From assembly GCF_007971385.1 (NCBI RefSeq), contig NZ_CP042434.1, positions 1,054,001 through 1,118,000 on the forward strand: DNA of 64,000 nucleotides, in the 5' to 3' direction. Source of the stretch: Arachidicoccus ginsenosidivorans (GTDB lineage: Bacteria > Bacteroidota > Bacteroidia > Chitinophagales > Chitinophagaceae). Shown here in pieces: positions 37,603 to 48,398 of this stretch (positions are counted from its first letter, which is position 1; each line of letters begins with the position of its first letter). A program made the translations under genes and the position numbers. The notes under the pieces are model-generated. The model was given only the letters and a program-made list of their open reading frames with translations. It searched no databases and was not told the origin of the DNA.

Positions 37603-38130
37603 TTAATTTGAATATTTGGATTGATACTGCGTTGCAGGAAATTCGTTTGTATTAGAATTATTATATGGATCTGGAGTAAAAAATTGATCTATAAAGCCTT
37701 TAGATAGCTGTCCATACCACCCTTGATTCAAAAGCTGGAAGTAGTGGTAAGATTCGTGGATCCAGGTTTGTACGTCATTGATTTTACCCACTCCTGTAAT
37801 AATTGATCCATTACCATGAGCAATTGAGTGAGATATCCCTACACTCAATCCTCTTTGCCACAAACCTCCTGTTCTATAAACAGGACCATAAGGATCATCA
37901 ATTAATTTTATACCCAAATCAGTTTCCATTTTTTTCAGCTGTGTTGAGATTGTTTTATTTGGTCGAATTGTAGGACCTAAAATAGCAATATTGCCGAAAG
38001 TCCGAACCCCTCCCCCAATCAACCCTGTTTTTATACCAGATACGACCCCTTCTGCAATATCACGGTGATCAATTTCAGCGCCTACAAAACCAGAAACGGC
38101 ACCACTAATTCCCCCTTTAACCTCATTATA
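37603..38130 (-). pseudogene. C-terminal tip of an Rhs/polymorphic-toxin-type protein with HExxH motif
   Basis: The frame is open from 38130, directly after an in-frame stop and with no start, to 37603. It opens with GGISGAVSGFVGAEIDH and GIKTGLIGGGVRTFGN, the glycine-rich linker seen after Rhs core domains. Later comes WIHESYHYFQLLNQG, an HExxH zinc-peptidase-like motif of the sort found in Bacteroidota Rhs tips, ending FPATQYQSKYSN. All Rhs repeats and the N-terminus are missing, so this is a dislodged 3' end (an orphan toxin module). It abuts the TetR gene (38151) with a 20-bp gap. Confidence 0.6.
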
Positions 38131-38150
38131 TTAGAAAATGGGTGAAACCA

Positions 38151-38828
38151 TTATATGCTCTTTCCTTTGTATAAATCTTCAATAATTTTCTTAAGTGCAT
38201 TTTCTACTCGTGATCTACCTTCACCCGTATTTATATCTATTCCACAAAACGTGCTTCCATTGATTTTTGCATGTAGTCCTAAATAATATATTCCGGCGAT
38301 TTGTAAAGCTAACGAAGCGGGAAGATCTATGTCTGTATTTTTAAAACGATCTTCTGTCTGTTCAAACAACCTTTTACCAACATGCTCGCGTTCATCCGAT
38401 ATTTTACGAATAACATCGCTCTTTTCACTTATATCCCAATGAATAGCCCGTTGAAATTCTTTATTATATAAAATGGCATCGAACTGACCATGTAAAATTG
38501 CAAAAATATCGTCTGCATCCAACGGCCTATTATTATTTAGCAGATTGGCAATAAGCTTATTATAAAATGGGTCCCAAAAGTCTTTTTCGCCAAAGTATGT
38601 TCTCAATAAATTATCAAATGATCCAAAATAATGATAAATCATTCTCGGGTTAATGCCTGCTTCTCCAGCAATTCTTGTTACATTTAAACCAGTATATCCT
38701 TCTTTTGAAAACAGTTTGCCAACTGATAGTAATATTTTCTTTTTCGTTTTTTCCGCGCTCTTAATGGGGCCATCTACAACTTTACGGACTTTCTTTTTTA
38801 TCTGCTGTTCTGATCTTAGTTTGGCCAT
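38151..38828 (-). CDS. TetR/AcrR family transcriptional regulator
   Basis: 225 aa with a Lys-rich N-terminal extension (MAKLRSEQQIKKKVRKVV). The HTH is at residues about 30-75 (LFSKEGYTGLNVTRIAGEAGINPRMIYHYFGSFDNLL). The helical ligand domain ends with a TetR_C-type segment. The gene is intact. It is surrounded by truncated genes and could have come with the mobile element. No obvious target gene next to it; the divergent beta-barrel is a remnant. Confidence 0.88.
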   Translation of the reverse strand: MAKLRSEQQIKKKVRKVVDGPIKSAEKTKKKILLSVGKLFSKEGYTGLNVTRIAGEAGINPRMIYHYFGSFDNLLRTYFGEKDFWDPFYNKLIANLLNNNRPLDADDIFAILHGQFDAILYNKEFQRAIHWDISEKSDVIRKISDEREHVGKRLFEQTEDRFKNTDIDLPASLALQIAGIYYLGLHAKINGSTFCGIDINTGEGRSRVENALKKIIEDLYKGKSI

Positions 38829-39041
38829 AGTACATTGATAAATTTAGCGTAGGCAGTACCTACCAAAATTAGGACTTTGTTCTAACAAAATCTCAAACAC
38901 TTACTTGATTTTAATGTAGATTTATTATTTTTTTTCGTTTGTTTTATGAAGTCTAACTGTATTGCGCTAATTTCGATAAGTGCCTATACCATAATAACTA
39001 ACTGAACTTCATAATTTTAGACATTAAACATGCTCGAATGA

Positions 39042-39512
39042 ATCCAAAGTTTTGCAGACTACAACAATGTATCCAGTATCAATTATCTACAGATACCCGT
39101 TATGGCCAAATTTAATTTTCCATTGAACCAAAATCAACGGTTAAAGTTTTTTGTTCAAGCAGGGCCCTTTATCAGCTTCCTGGTGGGTGCGAAGCAACTG
39201 GTTAAAACAGCTGATCTAAAGGTCTATTTGGATAAAGCGGGACAGCAACAGATTCCACCAGAAGCCGTCGCTGCTTTTTTTGGTACAAAACTCGATACGG
39301 CGATCAACGCCAAAGGCGAACTACACAAAACCAATGTCGGTGTTCAGGGTGCAATTGGTCTTTCCTATAATTTTGGACCAGGCAAACTGTTTATCGAAGG
39401 TGGCGGCAATTATGGCTTTATCGATATGCAAAAGGGCGCTGAACATGGCAAAAACCGCATTGGTGCTGCTACGGTAGCCTTAGGTTATGCACTTAGCATC
39501 TGGGAGCGGTAA
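39042..39512 (+). pseudogene. Outer-membrane beta-barrel protein, C-terminal fragment
   Basis: Open frame of 157 codons that starts directly after an in-frame TGA (39039-39041). Alternating hydrophobic beta-strands: NYLQIPVMAKFNF, KFFVQAGPFISFLVG, GVQGAIGLSYNFG, FIEGGGNYGFI, AATVALGYALSI. This is the typical C-terminal half of the Bacteroidota porin-like barrel (PF13568 type), ending in an aromatic/Trp region. Signal peptide and N-terminal strands are missing. The internal ATG at 39102 would give only 136 aa. Probably a 5'-truncated relic. Confidence 0.65.
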
Positions 39513-39804
39513 TCTATTAATTTTCAATCTTTCAGATCTTTTTAATAAAGGTTGTATTAAGGAAGATTAAAATATAAACAGGAATGCCCTTTCGGGAATT
39601 TAAGGGCCGTTTCAATTTTTTGCCTTTTAAATGGCCGGAACTTTGCCTATCTGATTAAAATTGTTTTACATTTGAAAATTGGCTCTTGATCATATCAGGA
39701 AAACAAATAGGTATTTATATGATAATCAAACGATTAAAACAATGATACATATTTTATAACTTAATATAATTCAAAAATCATTGTCTTAGCATAAATTAAT
39801 AACC

Positions 39805-40596
39805 TTGAAAAAATTAATTAAAAGAACCCTTTTTCGCACCTTAGGTCAGGAAAACTACCTGCAATTTTTAAATAAGGGATTTTATTTTGCTTATTCATTA
39901 GGCCTGTTGAAAAATGATAAGGCCTACCAATATAATTATTTTGTCAAACATTTAATTAATAAGGGAGATTGTGTATTGGATTTAGGGGCCAATCTGGGCT
40001 ATTTTTCAAAAATATTTTCAAAAATAGTGGGTTCCGAAGGGGAAGTCATTTGTATAGAGCCGGTCCGGCCATTTTTTCGGGTGTTAAAAAAATGTATTGG
40101 CAACAGAAGAAATGTAGTCCTATACAATTATGCATTGGGAACGGAAAATAAAATGATCAAAATGGTGGTTCCTAAAATGGATGGTTATTTAAGAACGGGA
40201 CTTGCGCATGTCCCAACCAAAGAAGACCTGGAAAACCAAAATCAATATGAATTTAATGTTGAAATGGTCAAAGGCAGCGAACTATTACAAAACCTTCCTC
40301 ATTTGAATTATATAAAATGCGATATTGAAGGCTATGAACAGTTTGTTTTACCGGACCTTAAAGGTATTATTGAAAAGCAAAAACCCATCATTCAGTTGGA
40401 GACATGGGGCGAACATAGAGCTTCCGTCTTACAGCTACTAACGCAGTTGGGGTATATTCCCTTTGGGCTTATTGATAATAAGTTAACCAAAAATATAGAT
40501 ATAGTGCAATATCCGGGCGACTTTTTACTCGTGCATAAAGACAGTGAAGACCAGTTAACAGCTAAATTGAGAACAAACAATCTAATATCAATATAA
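39805..40596 (+). CDS. FkbM family methyltransferase
   Basis: 263 aa SAM-dependent methyltransferase. The SAM motif I is VLDLGANLGYFSKIF, the acidic loop VICIEPVRPF is motif II, and NYIKCDIEGYEQFVLPDL is the FkbM signature. FkbM enzymes O-methylate sugars or polyketides, so a surface-glycan role is plausible but not shown by neighbours. The start is TTG at 39805. It is preceded by a 290-bp AT-rich spacer in which I see no gene. It is convergent with the giant helicase gene. A 14-bp palindrome at 40641-40654 (CTTTAGCGCTAAAG) lies in the gap. Confidence 0.88.
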   Translation: MKKLIKRTLFRTLGQENYLQFLNKGFYFAYSLGLLKNDKAYQYNYFVKHLINKGDCVLDLGANLGYFSKIFSKIVGSEGEVICIEPVRPFFRVLKKCIGNRRNVVLYNYALGTENKMIKMVVPKMDGYLRTGLAHVPTKEDLENQNQYEFNVEMVKGSELLQNLPHLNYIKCDIEGYEQFVLPDLKGIIEKQKPIIQLETWGEHRASVLQLLTQLGYIPFGLIDNKLTKNIDIVQYPGDFLLVHKDSEDQLTAKLRTNNLISI

Positions 40597-40762
40597 CATA
40601 AATCCTTAGATTGTATCTGTATACCACCTCGCCCGTCGAGCTTTAGCGCTAAAGGTATAGACATTTGCAACTTCTAAATTGCACTGAGATCTTTATGTTG
40701 CACGTTTATTTGATGGTACTTTCAAATTAGGCCTGAAGTTTGTCCATCTGTCCTGGCTTTTT

Positions 40763-43700
40763 TTAGGTATTATTTATACTCGACGGTAAAAACTGATCAA
40801 AAGGATTCGTATCTGGTTTCCTTTCAAAATATAAATTAGGCAAGATGATCTTATAATCCTTGCCATTTTCCATATCCTGCCAGTACAGAGTAAAATTCAC
40901 CTCGGCCTTTTTTAATATATAACCCTTGATTTCTTGTTGTTGAACAAACTGGGCAAATTCCCTGGAAAATTGCAACACTCTTATACCTTTAGCGTTCAAA
41001 CAACCACCCGCCACTACTTTTAGGGGATCACCACTGACTAGTTGTTCTATCTGCCACTGCACTCCCTTAAAGTGGTTCAGGTAGATTTGCTTCATATTCA
41101 AGGGGACAAGAATATCTTTGGTTGGCAAGTAATCACGGCTGTCTTCAATCCTTTCCAAATCTGTTACAGATATATCATCCAAATAATCACTATTGAGATG
41201 GATACTAAGACTTGTTTTTGCACGGGTCATTCCTACATATAAATCCCGCCTGTCATCATCTGTTCTTATTTGAAGATCCTGGAGTAACAGAAAAACATGA
41301 TCAAACTCTTTACCTTTCGCTTTATGAATAGTTGATACATAAATGGTCTGACCGCTTGCCGAATAAAAATCTTCGAGTCTGGACTCTTCAAGAAAAACTT
41401 TAAAATCGGTTTTATATTTTTTCTTCGGATTAATCTGCTCAAAATCATGGATTAGCTGCTGACATAAATCTAGTTTTGTACTTCTTTGAAATTTAGTTTT
41501 TAATCGTCTTTTTGCCTCCTGCCACTGATCCTCATCAATGATTACCGTATCCACATTTAGATTGAGGGCATCCAAAAAGTAGTGCACCTCAGCCATCATT
41601 TCAAGTTTAAACCAGCTATTGGTCTGTATGAGTTTTGCCGGCAGGCCGGCCATTAGTAACTGACCTGTGATCTGAAGTGCCTCATCATTGGTCTTAGTAA
41701 GCACGCAAGTCGTACCGGCCAGTTCAGTACGCTTAATTTCCTGCACCAGCGCCGTAACCAGGTAAGGACTCATGTAATGAACCAATTTTATTTTCCCTTG
41801 CCCATTTCCAGGCCTGGCGGATAAAATTGGTGTCTGCTTCAGGCGATGCTGAATGCTCTCAGCAAACTGATTGGTAAATGCTACTAAACTCGGGACACTT
41901 CTGTAGTTCTCGATCAGTTCATATTTTTTTGCCCCCTGTCTCCCTGCGAATTCCTCCATGTAGGCGGCGCTGGCGCCTCTAAAACCATAAATACTTTGAT
42001 CATCATCACCCACCAGGATGACGCGCATACCTTCATTTTGTTCAATCAAGGCACTAATCAGCTGGTATTCGTTTTCATCCATATCCTGGGCCTCATCAAT
42101 AACCATAACCGTTTTGGTTATCTGGCTTGCTTCCACTTCGCCGCTTTTTATTTTCTGAGTGGCTAACGCAATGACCTTTTTAGCCTCACTCAAATTCCCC
42201 ACCTTACCCAGAAGATCAAAACCATACGCATGGAAAGTTTTGATGTCAATATATACAGCAGCGTTTCCTACCAGCGCAACCAGTCTTTTTTTAAGCTCAG
42301 TTGCGGCAGCTCTTGAAAAAGTAAGCATTAATAACTGCTCATGTTTCACATCTTCCATAAGCAGCAAGGCGGCCATTTTATGCACCAGAATCCTGGTTTT
42401 ACCACTTCCTGGTCCAGCCGCCACGACGATATATTTGGTTTTATGATCCTTTATAATATTAAGTTGGGCCGGGGACAACTCACCAAATAGCTGTTTAAAT
42501 TTTGCCTGGGTGATTTTTCGGTTCAATTCCCCAGCTTTACTACCAGGGAAATATTTACGCAAAAACGAGTCATAATTCAGCTGAAAATAGTCTTCCGTAA
42601 ACTGAAGTGCCCCTTTATAATCCTCCACCATTTTGGCGGCATATGCACCGACAATATGAATTTGCTGTACCCGGTTCTCATAGAAATTATGCAGGCTTTG
42701 GTAATCCTGACTGGTAAATCTCTTTTTATTATCCTTTTCCAGCCTTTCGATGGTAAGCCCATTATAGGTGACCATAAAACCTCCTTCAATCTTAATCGCT
42801 TCAATTTTGGAAAGATAAAACAGTGCATCTTCAATATCTGTAACGGAAATATCCCGCTCAAATAGATGACCCGCTGTCTGGTATGCTGATTTTAATTCGT
42901 GGATGGAAAACTCAATCAACACCTCCATATTTCCTGCGCCTGCCACAGGCGACTCGGCTTCCAATCGCTTATATAAAAACCCAGTAATGAATTTAGCCAG
43001 CTCATGGCGTTTTTCCATTTTCTCCCTTAATACTTCTTTGGGCTGAAGTAATAAGATGGACAGGTTATGCGGGCTGGAGGCCGCAGACTTTCTTTTGACC
43101 CAATGCTGTATCACCCAAAAATTAAGCAGGGTCCTGATTTTAGCTGGACTGACCTCTGAGCAGCCAAACTGCTCAGCTGCGCCATTCAACTCCTTGATAT
43201 GAAAATGCTCAACCACGTCGGTTGAAGATAATAAAGAGAGTAGAAATTGTTCTATTTTACCATAAGTCTCCAGTATTGCCAAGGACCGGTTTTGACGATC
43301 TGCCCTTTTAATAAAGGCTGTCAAATCCCTGTTGTCGGCCAGAATCTTTTCCTCTCTGAGTAAATGCACAATATGAATGACCACTTCTTTGGCGATACCT
43401 AAATCATCGCTGATATAATCTATTCTTGATTCCGCGACCTCCTCCCCTGTCTGTTGCCGGCTCCTGCTGGAAAACAGCTTTTTAATAATTCTTGTGGCAT
43501 CTTCTTTTTGCTTCGGATCAAATCTAGTGGACTTTTCGATGGTGTCAATGGCCTGCTGTGCGGTTCTGGTTTGAATGCTACTGGCAAAGATTCTGGGCAT
43601 ATTTTGTCCTCTTGTTAAAAACCCTGCATTTTCCAGACTGGCAATGGCAGTGCTTACCCGGCTCTCAATATCTCTGACATTTTCTTCCCAACCGGCTTTT

Positions 43701-45636
43701 CTAGCTATTTCAAGTGCAGAATTGGATACAGTGGATCTAAAACGGGTCAGATCCTTAATGGCTTTCCAGACCTGCTGAATTTCCTTTATGGTGAGTTTTG
43801 TCTGATTCAGCAATAGTAAGTGCTGACTTAAGTCTTCCTCATTATATAACACATAGCAATTGGCATTTAAGCCTTCATCGCGTCCGGCCCTTCCGGCTTC
43901 CTGCACATAGTTCTCCAGGGAATCCGAGATCTCATAATGAATCACCAATCCAACGTCCTTTTTATCGACGCCCATCCCAAAGGCCGAAGTGGCCACCATT
44001 ACATCCACCGCTCCTTCCAAAAATGCATTTTGATTCTCTGTTTTTTCCTGGACCTGCATTTTGCCATGATAGGCTTTAGCATGAATGCCATCTTCTAAGA
44101 GCATTGCTGCCAGGTCATTTGCCTTCCTGGTTCTGGATACGTAGACAATGGTGGGACAATTTGCATCCATCACCAACGCCCGCAGTTTCTGGTAACGCTG
44201 CACATCCGTTTGTACTGGAATAACCTCATAATGGAGATTTGGCCTGGATGCACTTGCCGTATAGACCTCCATGTCTATGCCTAACTGGATTTTAAAATAG
44301 TCCTTGATATCTTCAATTACATTTCTTTTGGCTGTGGCCGAAAAGCAGGAAACAGGAATCTGGTCTTCCAATCCCTTTTTCTGTTGCAAATGTTTGATAA
44401 AGGGGCCTATATAGGTATAGTCAATCCTAAAATCCTGGCCCCAGGCAGAAAAACAGTGTGCCTCATCTATTACAAACCGAATGATCTTTCGATTAAGTAG
44501 CAGGCGCTCCATGGTTCTGGATCTTAAAGATTCAGGGATATATACAAAATAGAAGCTGAACCGTCCTCTATCCTTTTTAAAGATTTGGCCCTGGCTATAG
44601 GATCGAGCAAGCCATTGATCATAACACCATCGGTTATGTTATGCTGCTCCAGGTTATCCAACTGGTCTTTCATGAGTGATTGTAAAGGCGAAATCACCAC
44701 CGTCAATCCTTTTACTGCCTCTCCACCCATCAAGGCCGGCAATTGAAAGGTGATCGATTTGCCACCGCCAGTTGGGAAAACGGCCAAAAGTGATTTATTG
44801 TCTACTGCCGCCTTTACGGCCGTTTGTTGTAGCGGCTTACCATCATAACTCCTGAAAGATTCATAACCAAATAAACGCTTTAATCCTTTATGGATATCCC
44901 AGGTATGATCACAATAAGCACAACTGGTTATACAAGGCTTGCTGCGCAGTAAATGCATGACCCTGTTTACTTCTGGATAATTTTTAAGTACCCAGGGTGG
45001 TGTAATAGAATAGCGGTCCTGAACATGGATAAGTGCCAGGCAGTAGGCAAGGGCAACCGGAAATGACGCTATCATTTGCGCAAGATCTGCTCCACTACAG
45101 ATCTTGCCAGTGAACATTTTTTTGATGTGGCTGGATATAACAACTGGATCTGCAGCCTGGCCGGACGAAAAACCGAGGTATTTGAAAAAGCCGACAAATT
45201 CCTTAGTCCCTGCTAGCAGACCATAATAAATCTGCTGCAGGTTTGCATCCAGCCTTTTAAAAGCATCCACCTCATCATAGAATAGATCCCGCGCCTTTTT
45301 AGCATCACTGAGCGGATTATTCAGTTCACCGGTCTGCAATTTATCATCTTTTACCAGTGCATGGTAAGGATTTTTTGGAAAAAGTAAGGGAGATAGCAAA
45401 AGGGTATCAATTATATGCATTTCATCGATCCCTGCTTCTGTGATGATTGTATCTATGTATTTGAGATCGTGGCCCAGGATATTATGGCCGCATATATATT
45501 TACTTCCTTTTATAAAACGCATAAATCCCTCGATAGAAGGGTCGTGATATTGACGTCCCTCATCCCTTATGGCCCCTATATCCAGAACCATTTTACCATG
45601 AAGGGCAATTTCAGTATCAATAAATGCGACGCTCAT
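40763..45636 (-). CDS. DEDD exonuclease-RecQ helicase-UvrD helicase fusion (frameshifted)
   Basis: About 1624 aa. Residues 1-150: 3'-5' exonuclease-like domain (VAFIDTEI, HNILGHDLKYID, LSDAKKARDLFYDE), with acidic positions consistent with a DEDD nuclease. Then a CAYC/H element and a RecQ helicase, with Walker A FPTGGGKS near residue 290 and DEAH in VIDEAHCFSAWGQDFR near 385. Its second RecA domain has GMGVDKKDVGLVIHYE and QEAGRAGRDEG. Middle: helical and winged-helix-like segments. From about residue 1065 there is an SF1 UvrD-type helicase (VAAGPGSGKTRIL, VIDEAQDMDENE, VGDDDQSIYGFRG, STIHKAKGKEFDHVF). The halves join (YISPESLRSRTMERL) if one base is added to the G3 run at 44535-44537. Probably DNA repair or defence; no partner gene next to it. 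Confidence 0.88.
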
Positions 45637-45717
45637 CTTAGGATGCTATAATGCTATTAATGTATTAGAATGTTTTTTAACTTATATCACTAAAATCTTT
45701 TTAAACATCTAATTTGG

Positions 45718-47150
45718 CTAGACTTCTTTGCCAAAAAAGATATCCATTGTGAGTTGATTATGAACGACCGATCTGGAATGTTCGTTTTCTTTAAGGCCGT
45801 TTGGTGTAATCATTGTCAAAAGTAAAGCTTTTCTGGTCTTTGTATTGCCTTGGAAAACGCTCAGCTTATTGCTTAGATTACTCGCCACTTCTTTATCCAT
45901 AACATAGAGATTCATGGAAAATTTAAATTCACATAAGTTTATTACCTGATCCCTTCTATCAATTACCAAATCTATTTGTGCTTTTCTCCCGTTATCCTCT
46001 CCCACCCAGCAGGATGTATTTGTTTTTATGGCATCTATCTTTAGCGCACGTTTAATATCAGCAATATGCGTAAGGCCTATTAATTCAAATGCATATCCGC
46101 TCCAAGCCCTATGACTGGGATCGTCTATACCATTAATCCAGGTATTTGTGTCATCAATACTGGTCCCTTCAATAAATTTTAAATAAAAAAGGGAATAGAA
46201 GTCGATTAGTTGATATAAAACACCATATTTTTTTTTACCAAAAGCTACATATTTACGAATAAAGCTACTCTGCTCCAATTCAACCAACACCTTGGTCAGT
46301 GTACCGCCACTAGAAAATTTTGTGGCTGTTGCAATTTCTTCCCTTGTGAGCCCCATGCTTTTTTTTGCCAAGGCCTTGACAATTGAAATATGTTGCTCTT
46401 CATTTTTAAAAAGGGAGCTATAAACGCCATAAAAATCAGTCCGCAATTTTCCATTCTTTCCAAACGCCATATCGTTAATATTCTGAATAGCGCTTTTTTC
46501 TACATCAATATCATTCAAATAAAAAGGGATCCCTCCCATGATCATATAAAACTTCAATAGTTGATATTTAGTAAATACAGCTTTTTTTGCAGATAAAAAT
46601 GCTTCAGTTTCTCTCAAAGTGAATGGCGTCAATTGCATCCTATGGGTTACCCTGTTATATAACCCACCTTTGTTCATGATCAGTTTATTCAACATCCAAC
46701 TAGCGGCAGATCCACATACAATTAAAAAAATATCACTGCGTGTACTAGCCCAGCTGTTCCAAAAAAATCTAATGCTGCAATAAATTCAGATTTTGGTGTA
46801 TCCATCCAAGATAACTCATCTAGAAAAATCACTTTACGTCCTTCTCCTCTGCCAGCCAAAACAGCTATTAAGGCACGAAAGGCTTCAAACCAATCATTAA
46901 TTAATGGCAAATCCTCCTTTAAAGTAGAATAACTCGCAAGCGCTCCATTAAAATTTGCTAACTGGCGACTAGTTGAACCTCCAAATAATCCAGTACAATA
47001 AAAAGCAAACTCCTCCTGAAAAAAAGATTTCACCAAATATGTTTTTCCCACCCTGCGCCGGCCATAAATAGCAAGAAACACAGGACTTTCTTCCTGCCTT
47101 AATTTGTCTAATAATTCCTGCTCTTCCTTTCGTCCTATGATTTCATTCAT
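45718..47150 (-). CDS. AAA ATPase with DUF234-type C-domain (frameshifted)
   Basis: About 477 aa. The N-terminal ATPase (PF01637-like) has GRKEEQELLDKL, Walker A YGRRRVGKTYLV and Walker B VIFLDELSWMDT. The C-terminal half has a helix-turn-helix-like segment (TREEIATATKFSSGGTLTKVLVEL) and a PD-(D/E)xK-like nuclease candidate of the DUF234 type (AQIDLVIDRRD, CEFKFS). The halves join as DFFWNSWASTRSDIFLIVCGSAASWML, all typical of the family, if one base is added to the A7 run at 46761-46767. The family often occurs as multiple copies in a genome. Its upstream region holds an array of palindromes (47180-47722). Confidence 0.82.
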
Positions 47151-47179
47151 TAATAAAAAATATAATATGCAAAAATTGT

Positions 47180-47722
47180 TGCTTATAACCTATCAGACCA
47201 ATTCCAATATCTGGCTGATAATTCTAAACAAAACTAGCCAAATTAAAATAAAATTAAGACATTTGGCTGATTGTGCAAGGCCTTACCAGCCAAAAATGAA
47301 CAAAAATATACCGCAATAGAATATATCCAATTGATTTTAAATCACTTAAGGACAATCCACAAATTAATTAAAATCGGCTCTTCATCAGGTTTGAAATAGT
47401 ATTCATATATGAAAATCTGGCCGGTTATTAAAATCGAGCCCAGAAATTCTACAAGACTAATCTTCAGGCAATTTCGACAGCCTATGCCAGCCAAAAATAT
47501 GTATTTCATCTCTTTTTGGCTTGCTCAGCTAAATCTTTTACTGGCCAGGCCGTTCGCTCAGGTCTCATTTCCCTACAGCAGCCAGATGTTTCTTTTTTCA
47601 CTTTTTTTGGCTGGTTATGGTGGTCATAACTAGCCAAATCTTTATATTTTTAATTTTTTGGCTGATAATAGCACCTATAACCAGCCAAATCTACCTTTAT
47701 CTTCGATTTTTGGCTGGTTATT
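47180..47722. repeat. Array of about 51-bp palindromic units (TTGGCTGGTTAT type)
   Basis: Imperfect hairpins built on TTTGGCTGGTTAT and its complement ATAACCAGCCAAA. Best units: 47605-47638 (arms differ at one base), 47654-47690 (two mismatches), a half unit at 47707-47721, and 47210-47243 with 47262-47296. A pair in opposite order lies at 47487-47523. Neighbouring units start 50-51 bp apart (47212/47263; 47606/47657/47708). The units are too divergent for a CRISPR and no identical repeats exist. Located directly upstream of the AAA ATPase gene in a 654-bp gene-free stretch. Confidence 0.8.
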
Positions 47723-47804
47723 TTGTCAACTTTTGAATTTCTGTGTCAATAAATGACCTGGATATAATAGCAGCTTCGACGCTCAATTGCATTTCCCTAA
47801 TCTA

Positions 47805-48389
47805 TCATAGGTCGTTTAACCCTTTGCCAGCAAGGATGTGAGGCTTGTACTTTTCAATCCGGCTAATAATTGTTTTTTCCTGCTTGGGTGCAGCAAAATA
47901 AAGCAGATATCCTCTTTGCCTTCCGGGTGTCAATGCTTTAAAGGCCTGATGCAGTTTGGGTTCTTTTTTAAAAACAGCCTTTAGCACTTCCGGCACCGGA
48001 TACTCTTCAGTTTTTTTCTTAGGGACGGTAAGCCCCGATTGTTCCACTGCGATGGCCTCATAGATAAAGGCTTTGATAGCAGCCTGATTGTTTTTAATTG
48101 TTTTAAGCTCCGTAAATCGCATTTGCCTTGCAGCCTGTACCTGATCAGACTGCCTGATCAGCAATCCTTCCTTGTCTTCAAGCAGGGCTCCTTTAAAAAA
48201 AAGTAAAGCGCAATAATTTTTAAAATCATGGATCAGTACAATATTGCGGCCTTTTTCCGTGTAACAGGGGTGCCCCCATTTAAGCGTTTCCTCTAACCCG
48301 GTGGATAGCACGATTTTGCGTAAAAGATTTACATGCTTTTGCCAGGGCGACTGCTTTTCAAAATAAAATGCAATGCTAGGATTCATCAT
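47805..48389 (-). CDS. YdeI/OmpD-associated family protein (DUF1801-like)
   Basis: 194 aa. N-terminal DUF1801-type domain (LLRKIVLSTGLEETLKWGHPCYTEKGRNIVLI, then CALLFFKGALLED) and the C-terminal YdeI segment (FKALTPGRQRGYLLYFAAPKQEKTIISRIEKY). The family is associated with stress response but has no proven reaction. It is the last gene of the ArsR-SRPBCC-DoxX-YdeI group on the minus strand. Spacing to DoxX is 9 bp. Confidence 0.85.
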   Translation of the reverse strand: MMNPSIAFYFEKQSPWQKHVNLLRKIVLSTGLEETLKWGHPCYTEKGRNIVLIHDFKNYCALLFFKGALLEDKEGLLIRQSDQVQAARQMRFTELKTIKNNQAAIKAFIYEAIAVEQSGLTVPKKKTEEYPVPEVLKAVFKKEPKLHQAFKALTPGRQRGYLLYFAAPKQEKTIISRIEKYKPHILAGKGLNDL

Positions 48390-48398
48390 GCGTAATTT

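Noticed and set aside
35005..39512. Right attachment site with a tRNA-Pro 3' end copy
   Set aside because: I saw no duplicate of the tRNA 3' end downstream by eye; the element boundary is therefore not called.
47180..47722. CRISPR array
   Set aside because: Units are divergent palindromes of about 51 bp without identical repeats or unique spacers, and no cas gene is near.
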